Source: an uncultured Chthoniobacter sp. (lineage in GTDB: Bacteria; Verrucomicrobiota; Verrucomicrobiia; Chthoniobacterales; Chthoniobacteraceae). From it: a stretch of DNA of 64,000 bases. The stretch lies in NCBI GenBank assembly GCA_903874975.1, contig CAIQUL010000093.1, forward strand, positions 1-64,000, in the 5' to 3' direction. Position 1 is the stretch's first letter. Each line of letters opens with the position of its first letter. The position numbers and the translations under genes are program-made. Positions 42,818 through 50,815 of the stretch are shown one piece after another. The notes under the pieces are model-generated. The model did not search any database. It was not told where the DNA came from and saw only the letters and a list, made by a program, of their open reading frames with translations.

Positions 42818-44434
42818 ATGAGCGATTTTTCCGACGAGTTTGATCTCAAGTTTTTGCCCGCCTGGCTGAAAGAAACCCCGGCCAAGAATCCGTACGCCGA
42901 CTATGAAGGCGACACGGGAGATCGTCTGCGCCGGGATCGCGACGACCGCAGTCCGCGCGGACCGCGCCCGGCGGGCCGGGGCGGTCCTCCCGGCGGAGAC
43001 CGGCGCGGACCGCGTCCGGATCGCCCGCCCGGAGACCGCGCGCGCGGGCCGCGCCCCGGCGGGGATCGACCGCGCGGCGACCGCCCGCAGGGTGACCGGC
43101 GGGGAGGGGATCGCGGGCCGGGCGGGCGTCCGCAGGATCGCCGCGACGCCCCGCGCCCGCTGCGGGAGACCGCGCCCGCGCAGTTGAAGATCGAGTTTTT
43201 GCCCGAGCCCATCGCCGCCGCGGGCATCGCGAAACAAATCCACGCCAGCGGACGGGCCTGCGCCGTATTCGGCACGGCCAAACTTTTTCTCGACCGCCCC
43301 GAGCGCCATCTCGTCCGCGTCACCTCGAGCGATCCCGCAGTGCCGCTTTTCCAGATCGGCGACGGCCCGGTGTCGTTCGACCGCGGCATCATCGAGCGCA
43401 ACGCCTTCCTCCATGCGCGCGACCAGTATTACTCCAGCGAGACCGTGCAGAGCGAGCCGATCAAGGGCAACTTCACCAATGTCGCCCGCTGCCGCGCCTC
43501 GGGCACGCTGCTCGGCCCCACGAACCACCACGGCTACCAGCCCGCGCTACGCAAACTCTACGAGGAGCGCTTTAGCCGGCAGATGTCGTTCCCGCAGTTT
43601 CAGCAGTATGAAATCGACGTCGTCGCCGACGAGCAGACCGTGGCGGACTGGAAGGAGCAGGCGCGCTCCAGCACCACCTACACGACCACGCAGGAAGCCG
43701 AGCCCGTCACCTTCAAGACGCTCTTCGACGCGGAGCAGCATTTCAAAAAGACGTATCTCCCGCAGTTGGTGAAAACGGGAACGACGCTGGAGTGCAGCGG
43801 TCACGCCAGCCGCGTCACCGCGGACCGCCACGTGGCGGGAGCCGCGCGTGCGGCGTGGGAAGCCGAGGGGCGTTTTCCGCAGGGGCTGGTGAGCGCGCTG
43901 TGTCCCTACTTCAACGAGGCGGGGCTGGCCTTTTTCAAACACCGCAAGCGCACGCTCTTTGTCTGCGCGATCAAACCGCAGCGGCATCCGCTGGGGCAGG
44001 CCTTCTCCGACGGCATCTCGTCCATTTTGGGAACCGTCGAGCTTTCGCCACGCATCAAGCGCCCGCAGCTCGCCGCGAAGATTCTCGGCGAGGCGCAGGA
44101 CACGCCGGAATTTTCCGCCCGCAAAGCGCAACTCGCCTCCGACTTGCACTACCTCTTGCAGGTTGGCCACGTCATCGAGTTTTCCGATGGCAGCCTCGAA
44201 CTCCCGCTCGATCCCAAAGCCCGGCCCGAGCCGGAGCAAAAGCCCGCCCGCAAGGACAAGCCTGCCGCAGCGACCGCCAGCGGGACGGAGGAGGAATCCG
44301 CAGCGCCCGCGGAGACCGGATTGGCAACGTCCGATCAGGCGCTCGCCGACCCTGCCGCCCCGGAGTTGATGTCCGACGTCGAGCTTCCGCCGGAGGCGGA
44401 GTTGGAACTGCCGCCGCCGTCGGTGGTATCGTAG
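42818..44434 (+). CDS. Arg/Gly/Asp-rich protein of unknown function (538 residues)
   Basis: An acidic N-terminus (MSDFSDEFDLKFLPAWLKET) is followed by a low-complexity segment, residues about 35-118, made of repeated GDRxRG/RPxGDR units similar to RGG boxes. A folded region of about 330 residues follows (LKIEFLPEPIAAAGIAKQIHASGRACAVFGTAKLFLDRPERHLVRV ... YFNEAGLAFFKHRKRTLFVCAIKPQRHPLGQAFSDGISSILGTVE), and a disordered acidic tail. I cannot assign a domain. RGG-like regions elsewhere bind RNA or drive condensation, so nucleic-acid binding is a guess. The TAG stop sits inside a repeat element, so the tail may be foreign. Divergent from acpP. Confidence 0.72.
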   Translation: MSDFSDEFDLKFLPAWLKETPAKNPYADYEGDTGDRLRRDRDDRSPRGPRPAGRGGPPGGDRRGPRPDRPPGDRARGPRPGGDRPRGDRPQGDRRGGDRGPGGRPQDRRDAPRPLRETAPAQLKIEFLPEPIAAAGIAKQIHASGRACAVFGTAKLFLDRPERHLVRVTSSDPAVPLFQIGDGPVSFDRGIIERNAFLHARDQYYSSETVQSEPIKGNFTNVARCRASGTLLGPTNHHGYQPALRKLYEERFSRQMSFPQFQQYEIDVVADEQTVADWKEQARSSTTYTTTQEAEPVTFKTLFDAEQHFKKTYLPQLVKTGTTLECSGHASRVTADRHVAGAARAAWEAEGRFPQGLVSALCPYFNEAGLAFFKHRKRTLFVCAIKPQRHPLGQAFSDGISSILGTVELSPRIKRPQLAAKILGEAQDTPEFSARKAQLASDLHYLLQVGHVIEFSDGSLELPLDPKARPEPEQKPARKDKPAAATASGTEEESAAPAETGLATSDQALADPAAPELMSDVELPPEAELELPPPSVVS

Positions 44435-44537
44435 CGCAGGCCTTCAGCCTGTGGCCGTGCGCCCAGCTTCCTGCCCGTCAAAGATTCAGCGGGCAGGGAT
44501 GCCCGCTGGACATGCACGGGCTGGAAGCCTGCGCCAC
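44429..44537. repeat. GTAGCGCAGGC ... GCCTGCGCCAC composite repeat
   Basis: Left end TCGTAGCGCAGGCCTTCAGC (44429-44448) and right end GGGCTGGAAGCCTGCGCCAC (44518-44537) are inverted relatives; in the middle lies a second hairpin GCGGGCAGGGATGCCCGC (44489-44506). This is a widely dispersed type of element. It supplies the stop codon of the Arg/Gly-rich gene. Confidence 0.75.
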
Positions 44538-44599
44538 TTTCGCGGTCTTTCCTGCTTGAGCGGCGAACCTACTTTGCCGCCGGGTGCTGGTGCGCGCTG

Positions 44600-44825
44600 T
44601 GGTCCACGGCGTGCGCTCGAGGTAATTCTTCCACGCGGCCACCCAGAGCCGGCCTTTCGTGGCCCACGCCATCTGCACCGGACTCACGAGTTCGGGGAAT
44701 TGCACCTCGCTCGCCACCCGGCTCCACCTTTACGCCCTCTCGCTACGGTCATCAGTTTGATCGCCTCCTCGGGGCCGACATAGCGGTTACTTCCGGCGGT
44801 TACTGCCCGTTTTTTCAAAAATCCG
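44600..44825 (-). pseudogene. Fragment of a PVC-type dehydrogenase/heme-binding gene
   Basis: Read on the minus strand, residues AGSNRYVGPEEAIKLMTVA appear in one frame and, after one or two frame changes near 44725, VASEVQFPELVSPVQMAWATKGRLWVAAWKNY in another. Together they match the beginning of PVC beta-propeller dehydrogenases (P-E-E-A-x-K-x-M ... FPELxxPVQMAFDTKGRLWVAxW), the family seen intact at 26482-28254. There is no start codon in place and nothing after LERTP matches. It lies directly downstream of tRNA-Ala. Confidence 0.66.
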
Positions 44826-44866
44826 CCGCTGCCCGGAAACCCTTTACCAGCCTTGATCCGATGGGG

Positions 44867-44939
<73 letters not shown>

Positions 44940-44996
44940 GGACAGCGGGTGGGACTATTCTAGCGGAAAAACGGTGGATCAAGGAAAAAGATCCGG

Positions 44997-46109
44997 CTAG
45001 TTCGCGGAGCTGTGGCTGGCACCGTTGCCGGGCCCGCCCGAACCGACGGACGGTTTGGGAAACGCGGCAAGTTTACTGCGAATGATCTCGGCGCGGAGGG
45101 AGTCGCGTTCGTCGGCGGCAAGTTTCTGCGAGGTGCCTTTTTGCAAGTGCGCGGGCTGGGTTTCCATGAAGAGCTCGTCCACGGGCTGGCGGCAGGGTTC
45201 TGGGAAAAAGCCGAGGTCGATCCCGAGCTTCATAAAGGAAAGCAGGTTGAGCGCTTCCTTCGAGTTCATGGAGTAGGCGTGCTGGAGGATGCCGTAGCCG
45301 CGGCCGATGTTGTCGAGGAGGGTGTTTGGTCTTTTTTGCAGGAGCATCTGCCGGGCGTTCTGCTCGTGCTCGATGATCTGCTCGATGACCTTGTGCAGCC
45401 GCGCGATGATGTCCTCCTCTTTTTCCCCGAGGGTGGTCTGATTGGAAACTTGGAAGAGGTTACCGAGAGCCTCGGTGCCTTCGCCGTAAAGCCCGCGCAC
45501 GGCGAGGCCGATTTTGTTCACGGCCTGGATGACCTGGTTGATCTGCTCGCTGAGGACGAGTGCCGGGAGATGCACCATCGCCGAGGCGCGCATGCCGGTG
45601 CCGACGTTCGTGGGACAGGCGGTGAGGTAGCCGAGCTGCGGGCTGAAGGCAAAGTCGAGCCGCTCTTCGAGGAGGCTGTCGAGTTTGTCGATCATCTTGA
45701 AAACGCTCTTGAGTTGCAGGCCGGAACGAATGGCCTGCATCCGGAGATGGTCCTCCTCGTTGATCATGATGGAGAGCGTCTGCCGCCGGTTCATCACCAC
45801 GGCGGAGCCGAGGCCCTTGGCCGCGTGTTCGCGGGAAATGAGGTGGCGCTCGACGAGAACCTGCTTTTCCAGGGCGGAGAGATCCTGCGAATAGACCGAG
45901 AAGGCATCGCTCATCTCGGGCAGCAACTCGACCTGGGGTTTGATGGCTTCGAGGATCTGCAGCCGCTCATTCTTTTTGGCCCAGCCGGGGAAGGGGAAAT
46001 TGCCGAGGTTCCGCGCGAGGCGCACGCGACTGCTGACCACGATCTGATGATGCGGCCCGTCGCCGCCGAGCCAGTCGCCGGTGCTGGTGAGGATATTGTG
46101 TAGGGCCAT
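44997..46109 (-). CDS. mcsB: Protein arginine kinase McsB
   Basis: A 370-residue phosphagen-kinase-fold enzyme that phosphorylates arginine on proteins, marking them for ClpC. It has SSRVRLARNLGNFPFPGW (about 26-43), the NEEDHLR loop (117-123), the reactive Cys 165 in YLTACPTNVGTGMRAS, and LGEKEEDIIARL. The C-terminal extension with NTLLDNIGRGYGILQHAYSMNSKEALNLLSFMKLGIDLG is the McsB-specific domain, not present in creatine kinases. It follows mcsA by 22 bases. Homologues occur in Firmicutes and in chlamydiae (PVC), which fits this genome. Confidence 0.95.
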   Translation of the reverse strand: MALHNILTSTGDWLGGDGPHHQIVVSSRVRLARNLGNFPFPGWAKKNERLQILEAIKPQVELLPEMSDAFSVYSQDLSALEKQVLVERHLISREHAAKGLGSAVVMNRRQTLSIMINEEDHLRMQAIRSGLQLKSVFKMIDKLDSLLEERLDFAFSPQLGYLTACPTNVGTGMRASAMVHLPALVLSEQINQVIQAVNKIGLAVRGLYGEGTEALGNLFQVSNQTTLGEKEEDIIARLHKVIEQIIEHEQNARQMLLQKRPNTLLDNIGRGYGILQHAYSMNSKEALNLLSFMKLGIDLGFFPEPCRQPVDELFMETQPAHLQKGTSQKLAADERDSLRAEIIRSKLAAFPKPSVGSGGPGNGASHSSAN

Positions 46110-46131
46110 AGTGGAGTTGATCCTGGCTGGC

Positions 46132-46605
46132 TTAAAATTGTTTGAGCTGGTCGCGAAGGCGCGCGGCGGATTCGTAATCCTCGGCGGCGACCGCCTTGCG
46201 GAGATCGCGCTGGAGGGTGCGCACCTGCGAGTCACGCTGGATGCTTTGCAGGGCGCGCGCCGGGATCTTGCCGATGTGTTCGGTGCCTTTGTGCATGCCT
46301 TTGAGGAGTGTGGCCAGGCCTTCGCTGAAGGTCTGGTAACACGCGCCGCAGCCGAGGCGGCCAGTCTTTTTGAAGTCCGCCTGGCTGAATCCGCAGGTCG
46401 GGCATTTCTGCACGGTGCCGCCGCGCTCCATCTCCTGCGCGGCCCCGAGCCCGAGCAGCAGGTCGGCGAGTGCGAATCCCGTCGGGTCCGTGACGCCCTT
46501 CTCCTTTGAGCAGGCTTCGCAGAGGTTCACTTTTTGCATTTTTCCGTCCACGATCTGGGTGAGGAAAACCGTGGCTTGGCTGGCTTTGCAGGCGTCGCAA
46601 TTCAT
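46132..46605 (-). CDS. mcsA: McsA, zinc-binding activator of McsB (UVR domain)
   Basis: A 157-residue protein with three CxxC pairs visible: C3/C6, C29/C32, and C68/C71 with C86/C89 forming the second zinc ribbon (CPTCGFSQADFKKTGRLGCGACY), and a C-terminal UVR motif (QRDLRKAVAAEDYESAARLRDQLKQ). This is the full McsA layout. McsA stimulates McsB and is thought to link it to ClpC. Located 18 bases after ilvE and 22 before mcsB in one minus-strand run. Start ATG 46605 gives MNCDACKAS. Confidence 0.94.
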   Translation of the reverse strand: MNCDACKASQATVFLTQIVDGKMQKVNLCEACSKEKGVTDPTGFALADLLLGLGAAQEMERGGTVQKCPTCGFSQADFKKTGRLGCGACYQTFSEGLATLLKGMHKGTEHIGKIPARALQSIQRDSQVRTLQRDLRKAVAAEDYESAARLRDQLKQF

Positions 46606-46623
46606 GGGTGGGCGGGGAGACCG

Positions 46624-47502
46624 CTACGGGTAAATCGGCGTGCCCGTGGTCTGCGTCAACTCGCGGAACCGCGCGATGATCCGCTGCGTGATCGCGCCGG
46701 GCTTTCCGCTGGCAATCTCGCGACCGTCGAGCTTCACCGCCGCGATGACTTCCGCCGCGGTGCCGGTGAGGAAACATTCGTCCGCGATGAATACGTCGTG
46801 CCGCGAAAAATCGCGTTCGCGGATCGGGATGCCGAGTTCCTGCGCGATGTCGAAAACCGTGCCGCGCGTGATGCCGTCGAGCGCGCCGGCCGTGAGCGGC
46901 GGCGTGGAGATGGCGCCGTCGCGGACGATGAAAATGTTGTCGCCGGTACATTCGGCCACGAGCCCCACGTCGTTGAGCATGAGCCCCTCCTCGGCCCCGG
47001 CCTGAAGCGCCTCGACCTTGGCCATGATGTTGTTGAGGTAGTTCAGCGATTTCACCTGCGGGCTCAGGATGTCGTGCGAAGGCCGCCGCGTGGCCACCGT
47101 GGCCATGGTCAATCCGGTCCGGTAGGACTCCTCGGAGTAGAGCGAGATCGCGTCGGCGATGATGATGACGGAGGGCGTCGGGCACTTGAAGGGGCTCAGC
47201 CCCATCGGCCCGACGCCGCGGGTGATGACCAACCGAATGTAGCCGTCGCGCAGCCCGTTGGCCTTCACCGTCGCGCACGTCGCGGCGATCATTTCCTCCG
47301 GCGTGAGCGGGATTTTCAGCAGGATCGCCCGCGCGCAGTCGTAGAGCCGGCGGATGTGCTGTTCGAGGCGAAAGACGCGCCCGTTGTAAAAGCGGATGCC
47401 CTCGAAGATGCCGTCGCCATAAAGGAGGCCGTGGTCGAAGACCGAAACCTTGGCCTGGCTGGCGGGGAGCATTTGGCCGTCGATGTAGATAGTGCGTTCC
47501 AT
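46624..47502 (-). CDS. ilvE: Branched-chain amino acid aminotransferase
   Basis: A 292-residue fold-type IV PLP enzyme for the last step of Val/Leu/Ile synthesis. Motifs: VSVFDHGLLYGDGIFEGIRFYNGRVFRLEQHIRRL, ITRGVGPMGLSP, the PLP Lys in SLNYLNNIMAKVEA (upstream VKSLNYL), EEGLMLNDVGLVAECTGDNIFIV and ITRGTVFDIAQELGIPIRERDF. D-amino-acid transaminases share the fold, but length and the ERDF/ADECFLTGTAAEV block favour IlvE. ATG 47502. Confidence 0.92.
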   Translation of the reverse strand: MERTIYIDGQMLPASQAKVSVFDHGLLYGDGIFEGIRFYNGRVFRLEQHIRRLYDCARAILLKIPLTPEEMIAATCATVKANGLRDGYIRLVITRGVGPMGLSPFKCPTPSVIIIADAISLYSEESYRTGLTMATVATRRPSHDILSPQVKSLNYLNNIMAKVEALQAGAEEGLMLNDVGLVAECTGDNIFIVRDGAISTPPLTAGALDGITRGTVFDIAQELGIPIRERDFSRHDVFIADECFLTGTAAEVIAAVKLDGREIASGKPGAITQRIIARFRELTQTTGTPIYP

Positions 47503-47540
47503 GGAAAAGGGGCGCACAGTGCCAGCGACTCCGGCGGAAT

Positions 47541-48236
47541 TCAAGCGACCAGCAGCCCGTCGCGAATCTCGAGCCGGCGGTCGCCGCGCGTGGCGAGTTC
47601 CGCGTCGTGCGTCACCACCACCAGCGTCTTGCCGTGATCGCGCACCAGACCGAGGAGCAGTTCCACGATGCCTTCGCCGGTTTTCGAGTCGAGGTTGCCG
47701 GTCGGTTCGTCGGCGAAAATGACGCTCGGATCATTGATCAGCGCCCGCGCGATGGCCACTCGCTGCTGCTCGCCGCCGGAGAGTTCCGCCGGCAGATGGT
47801 GCAACCGGTCGCCGAGACCGACCCGCGCCAGAGACTCAGCGGCATCGTCGGGCCGGGGCTTGCCGCCGATCAGCGTGGCGAGCATCACGTTTTCCACCGC
47901 GGTCAGCTCGGGGAGGAGGAAGTAGCCTTGGAAAACGAAGCCGATCCGCTCATTGCGCAGCCGCGCCTGCATCGCCTCGCCGCCCTCGTAGAGCCGCATC
48001 CCGTCGAACTCCACGGTCCCCGACTCCGGTCGCTCCAACCCGGCCAGCGTGTAGAGCAGCGTCGTTTTGCCCGCGCCCGACGCGCCGCACAGAAACACCG
48101 CCTCCCCGCGCTGGATCTCCGTGCTGATGCCGCGCAATACCTCGATCGTCCGCGGGCCGATTTTGAACGAGCGTCGCAGGTCGCGGGCGACGATGAGCTG
48201 CGAGGCAAAGGGCGAGCGGTTCGGCGAGGGCGTCAT
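47541..48236 (-). CDS. ABC transporter ATPase, LolD/MacB type
   Basis: A 231-residue ABC ATPase: Walker [22 protein letters not shown]-loop [22 protein letters not shown], signature [15 protein letters not shown], Walker [19 protein letters not shown]-loop [10 protein letters not shown]. The DEPTGNLDS and [13 protein letters not shown] blocks mark the LolD/MacB (MacB-FtsE) subfamily, used for lipoprotein release or efflux. No LolC/E or MacB permease is next to it, so its partner is elsewhere. It sits in the run trmL-this-ilvE-mcsA-mcsB. Confidence 0.88.
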   Translation of the reverse strand: MTPSPNRSPFASQLIVARDLRRSFKIGPRTIEVLRGISTEIQRGEAVFLCGASGAGKTTLLYTLAGLERPESGTVEFDGMRLYEGGEAMQARLRNERIGFVFQGYFLLPELTAVENVMLATLIGGKPRPDDAAESLARVGLGDRLHHLPAELSGGEQQRVAIARALINDPSVIFADEPTGNLDSKTGEGIVELLLGLVRDHGKTLVVVTHDAELATRGDRRLEIRDGLLVA

Positions 48237-48264
48237 GAGCGTGGCAAAATCCGTCAATCCGCGG

Positions 48265-48729
48265 TCAACTATCAACCCCCAACTTTCCCTGCCGAACCGC
48301 CTCGTAGAGCACGATGCCCACGGCGGTCGCGAGGTTCAGGCTGCGCGTGTCCGGAGTCATCGGGATGGTCAGGCAGCGAGCGGCGTGATCCTCCAGTAGG
48401 GATTCCGGGAGGCCTTTCGTCTCGCGCCCGAAGACGAGGAAGTCGCCATCCAGGAACCGCGCATCCCAGTAAGCGCGGGCGGTTTTCGTCGTCAGAAAAA
48501 AGAACCGCGCAGTCGCGGGCTGCGCTGCCTGCAACCCGGCGAACGACTCCCAAACCGTCACCGTCACGTCCTTCCAATAGTCCAGGCCCGCGCGTTTCAG
48601 GGTTTTGTCGTCGATGGAAAACCCGAGCGGCTGCACGAGGTGCAAATGCGCGCCCGTGGCCAAGCACAGCCGTCCGATGTTTCCGGTGTTCGGTGGGATT
48701 TCGGGTTCGATGAGGACGACATGCAGCAT
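48265..48729 (-). CDS. trmL: tRNA (cytidine/uridine-2'-O-)-methyltransferase TrmL
   Basis: A 154-residue SPOUT methyltransferase acting on the wobble base of tRNA-Leu. The three SPOUT motifs are visible: PEIPPNTGNIGRLCLATGAHLHLV, FLVFGRETKGLPESLL, and MTPDTRSLNLATAVGIVLYEAVRQ (trefoil knot). Length matches the minimal TrmL without an extra RNA-binding domain. ATG 48729, divergent from the cyclase-like gene. Head of the minus-strand run. Confidence 0.94.
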   Translation of the reverse strand: MLHVVLIEPEIPPNTGNIGRLCLATGAHLHLVQPLGFSIDDKTLKRAGLDYWKDVTVTVWESFAGLQAAQPATARFFFLTTKTARAYWDARFLDGDFLVFGRETKGLPESLLEDHAARCLTIPMTPDTRSLNLATAVGIVLYEAVRQGKLGVDS

Positions 48730-48825
48730 GCGCCCGCCATTCCGCCCGAGCCGCCCGCCGCCTGCAATCCCCGAGTCCGGCCCGCGCATCCTTGCTGGCA
48801 AATGGTTGCGCCCGTTTGCCCGGTC

Positions 48826-50097
48826 ATGCTTAGATGCGCCGACTTCCCCGTGCGCTACCTCAAAGTCACCATCGTTCTCGGTCTGGCGATTTGCCTGGCG
48901 GTCGCCGCTCTGTACGAGACCGGGCTTTTTCACCAACTCGACATCGGGCTGGCCAGTTTTTTGGGCAAAAGGTTCACGCCCATCCCGCCGCGCGCCGTGC
49001 AGTATCCGCTCTTCATCCTGCTCGCCTTCGGGGTTGCGTGGGCGACGATCGACATTCCGCGCCTTGCGCTCAAATGCATCATCGCCGCCGGGGCGCTGCT
49101 CCAAGTGCTGACTGCCGTGTGGGTGCTTGATTTGCACGGCGTCTTCTTCTCCCCGTTCGCTGCCGTCGCCGCCGTGGCCGGCGGGTTTCTGGGTGCGTTT
49201 CTTTACTCGCGCGGCGAGGCTGGCAGCCGGAAGCGCGTGCTCACGCAGGTGGTCGGCGACCGCGTCTCCGAGCGTGCGTTTCTGGCGCTGCTCGATGCCG
49301 CCGAGCCGCTCAATCTCGAGGGGGAGCGCCGCCAGGTCACGATCGTCGTCTGCGAAATCTTCAACCACGACGTTCTCGAATCCGCGCTGTCCGCGCCGGA
49401 CTATGTGGCGCTGACCAATTCCTTTCGCAGCAACGCCTCGGACTTTCTGGTCGAGCGCGGCGGCTTCCTCGACGAGTGCGACGGGGAGAGTGTGCGCGTC
49501 GTCTTCGGCGCGCCGCTGACCGACGCCCGGCACGCCGGCACCGCGTGCGAAGCCGCGCTGGCGCTTGCCGAGAGGCTCGACGATGTGAACCGCGAATGTC
49601 TGACGATCTGGAAGCAGACGTTCGACTTCCGCCTCGGCGTGAACTCGGGCGAAACGGTCGTCGCTGCCTACGGTTCCCGCCGGCTCGGCACGTTGAGCGT
49701 CGCCGGTGAGCCGGTGGAGTTTGCGCGCCGGCTTTGCCGGTCGAATCTGACCTACGGCACCCGCATCATTGTCGGCAGCACAACCTACAACCTTGCCGAA
49801 GCCGCCGTGGAAGTCCGCCCGATGGAACTCGTGAACCGCAGTGCCGATGGCGTGCTGGAGGAAATCTACGAACTCCTCGCCATGAAAAACGTCCTCTCGG
49901 CTGAGGAACTCGAGCGCCGGGATCTGTTCTGGAAGGCCGTCGTCTATTTTCGCGAGGCGCATTGGGACGAGGCGATCACGCTTTTCTGCGGCGCCCGCGG
50001 CCACAGCGGAGGAGACGGCCCGATCGAATTTTACCTGAGACGGATCGCGCAGATTCGCAACGGCCTGCCGGCGTTGGGCTGGAGCGCGGGGAATTAG
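48826..50097 (+). CDS. Membrane protein with a divergent class III nucleotide-cyclase domain
   Basis: A 423-residue protein. Three hydrophobic segments (VTIVLGLAICLAVAALY, YPLFILLAFGVAWATI, CIIAAGALLQVLTAVWVL, plus VAAVAGGFLGAFLY) are followed by a cyclase-homology domain (about residues 165-330) and a helical tail with a TPR-like end. Compared with the family, the first metal Asp (xDI) reads CEI, the second (GDA) reads GES, and the catalytic Asn (VNxAxRL) reads VEFARRL. The fold markers FGAP, GVNSGETVV and GSRRLGT remain. It may be a pseudo-cyclase or use a different nucleotide. Start 48826 or 48802; no clear ribosome site for either. Confidence 0.75.
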   Translation: MLRCADFPVRYLKVTIVLGLAICLAVAALYETGLFHQLDIGLASFLGKRFTPIPPRAVQYPLFILLAFGVAWATIDIPRLALKCIIAAGALLQVLTAVWVLDLHGVFFSPFAAVAAVAGGFLGAFLYSRGEAGSRKRVLTQVVGDRVSERAFLALLDAAEPLNLEGERRQVTIVVCEIFNHDVLESALSAPDYVALTNSFRSNASDFLVERGGFLDECDGESVRVVFGAPLTDARHAGTACEAALALAERLDDVNRECLTIWKQTFDFRLGVNSGETVVAAYGSRRLGTLSVAGEPVEFARRLCRSNLTYGTRIIVGSTTYNLAEAAVEVRPMELVNRSADGVLEEIYELLAMKNVLSAEELERRDLFWKAVVYFREAHWDEAITLFCGARGHSGGDGPIEFYLRRIAQIRNGLPALGWSAGN

Positions 50098-50131
50098 TGA
50101 GCATGGTGGAAAGCACCCGGATTTTCCGCCC

Positions 50132-50740
50132 ATGAAACGCGCCGAATATCCCGCGGCAGTCCGCGCGCTGGTGGCGGAACTCAAGCGCATGCCCGGCGTG
50201 GGCCCGCGCAGCGCCGAGCGGATTGCACTGTGGATGATCCAGTCGCGCGATGCCCGGCCCGGCGAGATCGCCCGGGCGATTGGCGCAGTCACGGAAACCG
50301 TCCAGGCCTGTCCGCGTTGCGGTTTTTTCACCACGGAAGCGCTCTGCGACCTCTGCACCGATCCCGCGCGCGACTCCGCCCTCATCTGCGTGGTCGAGTT
50401 GCCCACGGAGATTCTCCCGCTCGAACGCACCGGCGCTTTCCGCGGACGTTACCACGCGCTCGGCGGACGCATTTCCCCGCTGGACCACATCGGCCCCGAC
50501 GATCTCCGCATCGACGCCCTCCTCGCGCGGATCAAAGTGGAAGCGCCCAGTGAGATCATTCTGGCTCTGGGAGCCGACGTGGAAGGCGAAGCCACCGCGA
50601 ACTATCTCGCCGGTTTGCTCCGCGAATTTCCCGTCGCCGTCACCCGCCTCGCCCAAGGCATGCCCGCCGGCAGCGGCCTCGAACACGCCGACGAACTCAC
50701 ACTCAGCCGCGCGATGTCCGGGCGAACGCGCGTCGGGTAG
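50132..50740 (+). CDS. recR: Recombination protein RecR
   Basis: A 202-residue protein of RecFOR repair. It shows the helix-hairpin-helix (LKRMPGVGPRSAERIALWMI), the four-Cys zinc finger CPRCGFFTTEALCDLCTDPARD, and the Toprim domain (ICVVELPTEILPLERTGAFRGRYHALGGRISPLDHIGPDDLRI ... LALGADVEGEATANYLA). Length is standard. Its dnaX partner, often adjacent, is not here. A bidirectional terminator separates it from clpC. Confidence 0.95.
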   Translation: MKRAEYPAAVRALVAELKRMPGVGPRSAERIALWMIQSRDARPGEIARAIGAVTETVQACPRCGFFTTEALCDLCTDPARDSALICVVELPTEILPLERTGAFRGRYHALGGRISPLDHIGPDDLRIDALLARIKVEAPSEIILALGADVEGEATANYLAGLLREFPVAVTRLAQGMPAGSGLEHADELTLSRAMSGRTRVG

Positions 50741-50755
50741 TGCGGCCAAAACAAA

Positions 50756-50796
50756 GGGCGGGCGAACTCTGAAAAGCTCGCCCGCCCGTGAGTTTT
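50756..50796. terminator. Bidirectional terminator between recR and clpC
   Basis: Perfect 10-bp arms GGGCGGGCGA (50756-50765) and TCGCCCGCCC (50778-50787) with a 12-nt loop; TTTTT follows at 50792-50796 on the plus strand, and a T-rich stretch (CTTTGTTTTGG) on the minus strand. It lies between convergent recR and clpC. Confidence 0.85.
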
Positions 50797-50815
50797 TGTT
50801 ACCGGCGTGCGGTCG

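Noticed and set aside
48265-50430. Long minus-strand frame extending trmL upstream across the cyclase-like gene and recR
   Set aside because: Only the last 154 codons match TrmL; upstream it is antisense to two plus-strand genes.
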